DNA of 64,000 nucleotides from Scalesia atractyloides (Eukaryota > Streptophyta > Magnoliopsida > Asterales > Asteraceae). Numbering within the stretch: the stretch's first letter is position 1; the number at the start of each line of letters is the position of its first letter. The stretch spans positions 36,736,341-36,800,340 of the forward strand of contig CAMTDV010000012.1 of assembly GCA_947069175.1 (NCBI GenBank), read 5' to 3'. The translations under genes and the position numbers were made by a program. The notes beneath the pieces are model-generated. The model made no database searches. It was not told the origin of the DNA and worked only from the letters and a program-made list of their open reading frames with translations. Of the stretch, positions 57,900 through 64,000 are shown in pieces.

Positions 57900-59470
57900 G
57901 ATGAGGAATCCTGAATAACCATTTTTCCATAAAAATAGTTCTGTAAATAAATTTACTACTTTTCAAAAAAATCAAAAACAAAAAAAATAGAAAATCAAAA
58001 ACATAAAAAACAGAAAATCAAAAATGAGTTTTTCACTGTGTGAAAAGGAAGAAATGATAGTACATCAGCAAGTTGGACTGCCACACTGAAATTAAAATAA
58101 AAATTGCTTAAGTGTGATAGTAGCTTCATCATATGATGTACTAGTAGGCAAAAAGCATGAAATAATCAACTTACCTTTGTGATACAAATCAAATAAACTG
58201 TGTATGAGTGGGTAACATATCAGTGGCGTATGGTTTTATAACCTTAAATCATGCATTGATGGATTGCCAAAATCTGAGGTTTTCGGTCTTTATATCGTTA
58301 TTTCATCCGGGTATCAAGATTGTCCTTCTGCTGCATCCAGATATATGCTGACCTAGGCACAACTGGGATATCTTAAAAGAGCTAAAATGCCAAATCCCGA
58401 AAATTGAAAAAGCTCTCCTAGAGAGTCATTCAAATGTGCAAAATTGCATTATTCGTACCAAAATTTGGTATTTGTCCTAACCCTTGTTGGATATTGGTCT
58501 CTTTGCTGTACGGAAGTACTGACCTGATCACCAATTATCTAACGTTGTAAATCAAAAGGATGAATTTCGGTATACTCACCTACTACGATGAATTTTTGTG
58601 CATACCTTGATCGCGGGGGTATGTCAAAGAAGTGGGACACACTAGTATATCAGTATAAATTAACTAACCATATCACGAGGTAATGGTACTTGAAATGTTC
58701 ATGTATTTTGTTTAAGTAGATAAACAATACTGGTAATCGTCTTAAATTGTTTTTCATGAATATTGCATATAGAATTATAAAATGGTGTGAAAGCAGTTTG
58801 ATTTTGCTGATATGATCTTCTTAACGGTGATACTCATAAAAATAGAGTCTTTATTATTTTGTTATTTACTTGCTTTCAGAAAAAATAAAAATCCAAAAAT
58901 ATTTCATTTTCTTGTATATTTTTAATGTACAGGATATTGGTTGTTCATGGACGAGTTGTTACTAATAGGGGGAGACGGTATTAGAAGATGAGTTCAAAAT
59001 TTTTAAGATTCTGCAGGTTCATGGTGTTTATCATGTTGAGTATGTGTTTTGAGTTGAGAAGTGCTTAATCTGTGATATAGTTTTACTATCTCTCGCATAA
59101 TAATAATTTGTTTAACCTTTATTGAAAAATTCTTATGGTTTCTCGAGATGTTTTGTTTTATAGTATACAGGTTATAGCAGTGTGTTGCTGAGAAGTTTGG
59201 TGAAGAGGATTTTGCTTGGATGCATGGTAGAACTTCCTTTCTACATCGCAGACAAAGTTGAAGAGTTTGAAGATTGCTATGCAAGGACTAAACTGGAGTT
59301 TTCTCAAACGCTAACGATTTAGAAGATTTGGTGATTGGATACATCAGCTTAGGGGGAGTCTGTTGCTGACAGAAGTTGTTAAAGCTGAAGCTATCCAAAG
59401 ACCAACGTTTTTCAAAGATGTTAAAGGTTGCAAGAAGACTGAAGACTAAGTTACTTTATGAAACTATTGT
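57900..59470. other. non-coding stretch between RNase H and 3' LTR
   Basis: No ORF or domain is recognised, unlike the minus-strand copia element, which carries a reading region here. Short (A)n/CAAAAA runs lie at 57960-58025. Confidence 0.6.
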
Positions 59471-59482
59471 CAAGGGGGAGTT
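59471..59482 (+). other. polypurine tract
   Basis: CAAGGGGGAGTT immediately before the LTR start TGTTGG, the same tract as in the minus-strand copia element. Confidence 0.9.
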
Positions 59483-59960
59483 TGTTGGTCATATTTGTGA
59501 CAACAGCTTAGATTTGGTCTTTGGATATCTTGTAATTAGTAAAATGATAAACGGTTAGCGGGTTTAGTTTTGTAATAGTGAATTAGAAGTAATTGGGCTG
59601 AACTAGACATAAAATAGTGCATGGTAGGAGAAATGCGCTTTAAACCCATTAGCAGTCCGTGTAGGAAACCCTAGCCCATGAGCATAACCTATCTCTATAT
59701 ATAGGGAGGTTGTGTTTAGGGTTAAGGTTGCTCAATTAGTTGTTCAGTGCTGAAAGAATTGATTCAGAGAGTTTTAGAGAGAGAGTCTTGAATTGGTTGT
59801 AAACACTTTGTGTTAGATAATCAATAGAAGACAGTTTGAAGGAATTCTTTGTGTTCGTGTTTGTGTTCTTGTTGTTTCTGTGAAATCTGATCTAGGGGAT
59901 TCCGCACTCTAGATTAGATAGACGATTTTGTCAAGATCCATAAGGACTAGGGGACCTACA
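59483..59960 (+). repeat. 3' LTR of the plus-strand copia element
   Basis: TGTTGGTCATATTTG to GGGGACCTACA, 478 bp, nearly identical to 50258-50735. Contains CTATATATAGG at 59695-59705 and GTGTTCGTGTTTGTGTTC near the end. Confidence 0.92.
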
Positions 59961-59965
59961 CCTGG

Positions 59966-60589
59966 TAGGGACACTTATATATAGGAAGTACCAGCGGCGT
60001 ATCCACCATGTTCACATCATGTTACGTTCATTTCGCTATTCGGTGTCACGTTACATTCCGTGTTACGATACACAGTAGAACCCACTATGGTTTTCATGCG
60101 CCTACCAATATAATCCCATGTGCACCCGCGATTATTTTGGTTTGTGCATGATCTGCAAAGTTTGCACTAGTAGTGTACGGGTCAGGTTACATTTAGTATT
60201 ACAAGCAAAAGGTGTGTAAGATAGCGTAGAAAAATTAAGCATGTAAGCATGATTGTATGTGTGCACAAGTGTGTCGAATATAGGCGAAACCACTCGGGTC
60301 ATGCCTACTTATAGATTTCAAGTATGGCTACCAAGTAGTGCGATTGTATGATTTTGTGTATGATTGATGACAAATACGCATAAAATTTGCATTTAGCATA
60401 GAATGTATAAGTTGAAATTTACATGGCGTTAAGCACACATAAGTCTAGTATATAGTTTGAGTGTATAAAAAAAAGTAATGATGATACGTGTAGGTTTGCT
60501 ATGTAATATTGACCGCATCAATTTAATCGTGTATGATGATATGCATGTGTATGGTTGTTTGAGTCAAAACATTGAGTTTGTCAAAACAA
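59966..60589. other. unassigned sequence
   Basis: Continuation of the DNA interrupted by the copia insertion at 50257/59961. No gene or known element part was recognised. Confidence 0.4.
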
Positions 60590-60762
60590 ATAGGTCGGGT
60601 TTGTCGGGAATGAAGGACCAAAATTGTGAATGCCGGGTGAATATTGATAGAAGTATTAATTCTTTTGATGTAAGATGTGGTATGTAAAAACAAATGCTAC
60701 TTTTGTTTTAAAATTCTGTATTCGCATACGTTTAGGTTATCTTGATGAAATTTTCTTGCCCA
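60590..60762 (+). repeat. dispersed direct repeat, copy 2, cut by LTR insertion
   Basis: It matches 45620-45797 up to TTTTCTTGCCCAT, where the chromovirus LTR starts. The break against the uninterrupted copy 1 marks the insertion point; the last five bases CCCAT (60758-60762) are the likely target duplication. Confidence 0.82.
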
Positions 60763-61276
60763 TGTCACACCCCGACCCGCAGCGGAATAAGAGTCGGGGC
60801 ATAATTGGGTTATCACCAAAGCTCATGACATTTACTAATATGTTTTAAATCAATTAATTTCAAAATAAATTTCATAAAGAAATAACCACTTATCCAAAAA
60901 TTCCAAAGTCATGTTCATTTCACTATATCACAAATGGAGAATATAAAACCAACAATAAACATATCTAACCAACTCTAAAATCGTTTTATTCTTCTAGTCC
61001 AAGTCCTATGTGTTCCTAGCTGCTGCTGGTTCACCTGTATCATGTGTAAAAAATGGGGGTTTTTGGGTCAACATAAGTTGGCGAGTGAACCTTATTAGAT
61101 AAACATTTATTAAGGAATTCCCTGTTAGTTTATCAATGAAAAATTGTGCATAATCATAGATGAGCAAATGTAAATAATCAAGCAGTAGCAAATAGCAGTC
61201 ACAACTATAACATACAATAACATATGACAGCATACATGAACATACCAACATCATACTATAAATAACATAAATGAAA

Positions 61277-61379
61277 CTGTGCGATCAAGGCTCAATCAAA
61301 CGGAGCCGATCGTATTGCATGTACTTGAAAATGAAAATGTCTGTGCGATCAAGGCTCAATCAAACGGAGCCGATCGTAT
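61277..61379. repeat. two copies of a 38-bp word at 64-bp spacing
   Basis: CTGTGCGATCAAGGCTCAAT followed by CAAACGGAGCCGATCGTAT at 61277 is repeated exactly at 61341. Confidence 0.95.
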
Positions 61380-61891
61380 GTGGGCACGCCAGGTTCAACC
61401 TCATAATGAAATGGGGAACATGCTCAACGTTCATAATGTAATGGGGAGCGGCGGCCTATGAAATTGCATGTACTGAAAATAATAAATTGCATCTAACAAT
61501 ACAACATAAACAAACTGAATACACATGTTCATGATATATGTATGCACAATGGTTTAACTATAATATATATACTAAGACACATGATACACCCCAAAACGTG
61601 ATTAAAACGGGGAATTTGTAAAGATTCACTCACATTGGGTGCGTTGGATTGGAGATGGTGAGATGCGCACGAATTAGATGAGCGGAACAACGAGAAATAC
61701 TAACCTAAATTATACGGAAAAATATATTAAAGAGTGGATTTTATTAAGGATTTTAATGAAATTTTTAGATATATTTTTGTGAGTTTAAGGCTATTTTCTA
61801 TCTTTAAAAATGTTATTTTTAAGTATTTTTAATTGATTTTTAAATTAAATTAAATAAATAAAAATATAAAAAAAATTGTTTATTTTGCGTT

Positions 61892-61926
61892 GTGACCGTT
61901 GACCGTTGACCTGTTGACTTGTTGAC
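61892..61926 (+). promoter_or_regulatory. cluster of W-box (TTGAC) cores
   Basis: TTGAC at 61899, 61906, 61914 and 61922, plus a TGACC at 61892, all in the same direction at 7-8 bp spacing. TTGAC is the core bound by WRKY transcription factors. A role in driving the LTR is inference. Confidence 0.5.
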
Positions 61927-61947
61927 GGTTCGGTCAGTGACATGGTT

Positions 61948-62025
61948 TGCACTGGGTGAGGCTCGAACCCGAGACCTCCCGTACGCGTGCACGCAGCTCT
62001 ACCAACTGAGCTACGTGTCTAACCC
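61948..62025 (-). other. tRNA-like module 1 (tRNA-Lys-like ends)
   Basis: The minus strand carries a full A box, TAGCTCAGTTGGT (62013-62001), with a GCTC/GAGC D-stem, and a B box GGGTTCGAGCC (61970-61960). The order and 31-bp separation of the boxes match a tRNA gene, closest by eye to tRNA-Lys. The anticodon arm does not fold and the T-stem is imperfect, so it is not a working tRNA. It could still act as a pol III promoter. Confidence 0.7.
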
Positions 62026-62109
62026 GAAATAATCTTGTTTTTAATTATATTTATACACGTATTCAATTTAACCGAATTTCTTTTATTTGCAAAAACATTT
62101 TAATTCAAC

Positions 62110-62194
62110 GGACCGGTGCTAGTGACGGGTTTCGAACGCGCGACGTATGGCTTAATGTTGCACACAATCCACCGCTGGACTGTGTGTCTAACCT
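62110..62194 (-). other. tRNA-like module 2
   Basis: The minus strand starts GGTTAGACACACAGTCCAGCG like module 3 (quoted key part CAGTCCAGCGGTGG at 62182-62169) and has a B-box-like GCGTTCGAAACCC (62139-62127). It is more decayed than module 1. Confidence 0.6.
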
Positions 62195-62284
62195 GGTTAT
62201 TATCTCGGTTTTTATTATACTTAACCACTAACTGGGTTAACCCGGTTTAGTTTTTAAACAAAAAGGCATTTTATTATATAAGGA

Positions 62285-62363
62285 GTGCATATAGCAGGAA
62301 TCGAACTCGGGACGTGCGTTTGTATTTTGCACACAGTCCACCGCTGGACTGTGTGTCTAACCC
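62285..62363 (-). other. tRNA-like module 3
   Basis: The minus strand has an A-box-like CAGTCCAGCGGTGG (62351-62338) and a B box GAGTTCGATTCC (62309-62298) that fits the consensus GGTTCGANTCC at all but one base. The module end GTGTCTAACCC (plus strand) lies 169 bp from the matching word of module 2. Confidence 0.65.
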
Positions 62364-62399
62364 GTTCATTTTACTAGTTTTAAATATACTTATAACTTA

Positions 62400-63180
62400 G
62401 TTAGCTTCGTCTTCTTCATTCAAATTACAGTTAACTGATTTACTAACTCGTTCCTTGCGTTTACGATTTACAGACATTATTAAAGCTCAAATGAAAAGGC
62501 AGAGACGGTAATTATAGGTGAACATACCGATGAACGGTTTATTTCAGATTTCCGGCGATGTGTCGGTTCCTGTTTTTATGCTCTTCAACTGAACAAGATA
62601 ATTAACTATTTTGATTAGTCGAATGTGGAATTGAAGTGATAAACAAACGTTAACGATGTGTTTGAAGACCCTTACCGCTTCAAGACGGAAATAGAAATTT
62701 TCAGGGGAGTTCCGGCGAACTGGAATTAGTTGAATACAGCGCCTGAATTCGATTTCAATTGAGAGGTTTAAATTAGAAATAGTCTAATAATTGTTGAACT
62801 GCAATAATATTGAGAGAATTACCGTTTGAGGATGATACGTTTTCCGGCGGGATTTGCAGAAAATTCCGGCGAACTGATTTAAGCGTTCTGATGGTCTGAA
62901 AATGTGACGAAAATGAAATGGAGTATGGTTATGACGTTTCTGAGTCGCGAGAGTGATCTTGGGTTGAAGTATTCAGGATTTGATTGCATTTCGGTTATGA
63001 AGACCGATAATGATGAGACTTGATGCTCAATCAATTCTGAATTGATTAAAGACATCGGTTCATCGGTTATGAACATGAATACTCGAGAAATCAAACGATT
63101 TGACGATTGCTTTGCCGATTTCCGTTTCTCAGTTGGCGGAACCGGTTTAATCTAGTTGAATATAAATCTCATTTGTTTCC
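62400..63180. other. LTR interior with CCGGCGAACTG-type words
   Basis: No gene. TTCCGGCGAACTG occurs at 62708 and 62866, and related TTCCGGCG words at 62549 and 62841. Confidence 0.5.
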
Positions 63181-63201
63181 TAGAGATAACAGAAAACACA
63201 A

Positions 63202-63282
63202 AGTGGCGGAGTGGTGATGTGAGTGTATGTTAAGTCGTTGGAGTTGTTCTTGGCTGACCCGGGTTCGAGTCCCGGCAGCAAC
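63202..63282 (+). other. tRNA-like block 4 (class II, Ser/Leu-like)
   Basis: The plus strand has an A-box-like GTGGCGGAGTGGTG (63203) and a B box GGGTTCGAGTCCC (63261-63273) within a perfect T-arm: stem CCGGG/CCCGG around the 7-base loop TTCGAGT. About 45 bases separate the boxes, as in long-variable-arm tRNAs. No acceptable acceptor stem, so a tRNA-derived sequence, not a gene. Confidence 0.65.
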
Positions 63283-63465
63283 ATAATTTTTTTATTTATT
63301 TTGTTTTAACTTTTTATCAAATATAATTTTTATAGTTTAGTTTATTTATTAATTATGTATCGTTTTAAATCAAAATAATCATAACTATTCAACGTAACTT
63401 TTATAACTTGATATTCGATTACAAAACGGAGCGGGTTTTGAAAACCCGATTTTTACAAATGTTAC

Positions 63466-63502
63466 AGTATCCCCTAATTTTAGGAATTTCGTCCCGAAAT
63501 TT
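63466..63502 (-). other. polypurine tract and conserved pol end
   Basis: The minus strand reads AAATTTCGGGACGAAATTCC and then TAAAATTAGGGGATAC up to the LTR. This is the standard 3' end of Tekay-type elements and sets the LTR boundary. Confidence 0.82.
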
Positions 63503-64000
63503 AAGTAGTTGAAGTAGTAGGAAAAAGATGCGGGTATTTTTCACGCATTGAGTCTTCACGTTCCCAAGTAAACTCAGGTCCCCGTTTCGACTCCCAGCGT
63601 ACCCTAACAATTGGAATGCGACTTCGTCGTAGACGTTTCTCTCCGTAGTCCATGATCTCTACAGGTCGTTCAATAAAATGCATAGATTCATCAATCTGAA
63701 TATCTTCCAATGGGATGTGGAGGTTCTCATCAGCGAGGCACTTCTTCAAGTTCGACACGTGGAATGTGGGATGAATCCTGTTGAGTTCTTCTGGTAGATC
63801 AAGCTTGTATGCTACAGGACCTACTCTTTCGAGTATCTTGAAAGGTCCTACGTAACGTGGTGCTAGCTTGCCCTTTTGACCAAAACGAACTACTCCTTCC
63901 ACGGTGATACTTTTAAAAGTACATGATCACCAATGTTAAACTCTAAGGGCTTCCGTCATTTATCTGCATAACTCTTTTGACGACTTTGAGCCGCTAGAAG
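63501..64000 (-). pseudogene. chromovirus integrase C-terminus with chromodomain
   Basis: Minus strand, entering from the right edge. SRQKSYADK and PLEFNIGDHVLLKVSPW are seen at 63985-63905, interrupted by a stop (about 63955) and a frame change near 63900. Then VVRFGQKGKLAPRYVGPF, IHPTFHVSNLKKCL, and the chromodomain with RSRIPIVRVRWESKRGPEFT and WEREDSMREKYPHLF, ending at a stop at 63501. In Tekay-type (Del) chromoviruses this C-terminal chromodomain binds chromatin and directs integration. Here the motif order and length are complete from 63902 on. Confidence 0.9.

Larger units (their letters stand above)
50258..59960 (+). mobile_element. Ty1/copia retrotransposon, 9.7 kb
   Basis: Two 478-bp LTRs (50258-50735, 59483-59960) in direct orientation flank PBS, leader repeats, gag, protease, integrase, RT, RNase H, a 1.5-kb non-coding stretch and a polypurine tract. 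Flanking 5-mers are CATGG (50253-50257) and CCTGG (59961-59965), a target duplication with one difference. The LTRs differ at about ten sites by eye, suggesting a fairly recent insertion. The coding region has many frame breaks. Confidence 0.92.
60763..63465 (-). repeat. 3' LTR of a Tekay-type chromovirus
   Basis: The plus strand runs from TGTCACACCCCGACC to ACAAATGTTACA. The insertion junction on the left is confirmed by the repeat 45620-45797; on the right, the minus-strand PPT and pol end adjoin it. At about 2.7 kb it is long. It contains a 64-bp duplication (61277), a TTGAC cluster (61892-61926), three tRNA-like modules (61948-62363) and a fourth tRNA-like block (63202-63282). Confidence 0.85.

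Noticed and set aside
61948..62025. Functional tRNA gene
   Set aside because: The A and B boxes are good, but the anticodon arm and acceptor stem do not pair, so it is tRNA-derived only.

Overview
This is plant nuclear DNA, most likely from an Asteraceae genome. It holds one identifiable host gene, a phosphoenolpyruvate carboxylase kinase (PPCK) with its characteristic short intron near the 3' end, in a landscape of nested, decayed transposable elements. The family guess rests on resemblance of several element proteins to ones I know from sunflower-family genomes. It is recall, not a search result. No prokaryotic or organellar gene is visible.

Layout. 1-4050 (minus): 5' half of a Ty3/gypsy element, reading from right to left LTR, primer-binding site (PBS), an extra Pro/Ser/His-rich ORF, a spacer with 35-bp tandem repeats, and gag running off the left edge. 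4051-5300: extremely AT-rich spacer. 5558-6504 (plus): PPCK with two frame breaks. 6505-9918: intergenic DNA with small repeats. 9997-26160: a PIF/Harbinger DNA transposon whose transposase gene was split by a 14.3-kb Ty1/copia element (10382-24642, minus; LTRs present, perfect 5-bp duplication CGGCT). That copia element carries a ~3.7-kb reading region downstream of pol and many copies of a 12-bp palindrome, which is Sirevirus-like. 26272-29468: tandem array of a ~545-bp unit derived from the 3' end of a Harbinger-type transposase. 29560-30160: inverted-repeat-rich, MITE-like sequence.

30600-34608 (minus): decayed Tat-type gypsy element. 34609-45523 (plus): Athila-type gypsy element (5' LTR, tRNA-Asp PBS, gag, protease, RT, RNase H, integrase, ATHILA ORF-1-like region), apparently inserted into the Tat element. 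No 3' LTR was found. 47294-49292: minus-strand chromovirus-type LTR flanked on one side by a PBS and on the other by a polypurine tract. 50258-59960 (plus): Ty1/copia element with 478-bp LTRs, a tripled PBS and a leader full of TTCGGAT repeats. 60763-64000 (minus): 3' LTR and integrase/chromodomain end of a Tekay-type chromovirus. This LTR holds three tRNA-like modules at 169-bp spacing, plus a fourth tRNA-like block.

Almost every element reading frame is broken by stops and frameshifts, so none is likely to be autonomous. The most unusual structures are the tRNA-like modules inside an LTR, the tandem array of a transposase tail, the palindrome-rich copia element with a post-pol ORF, and the tripled PBS.
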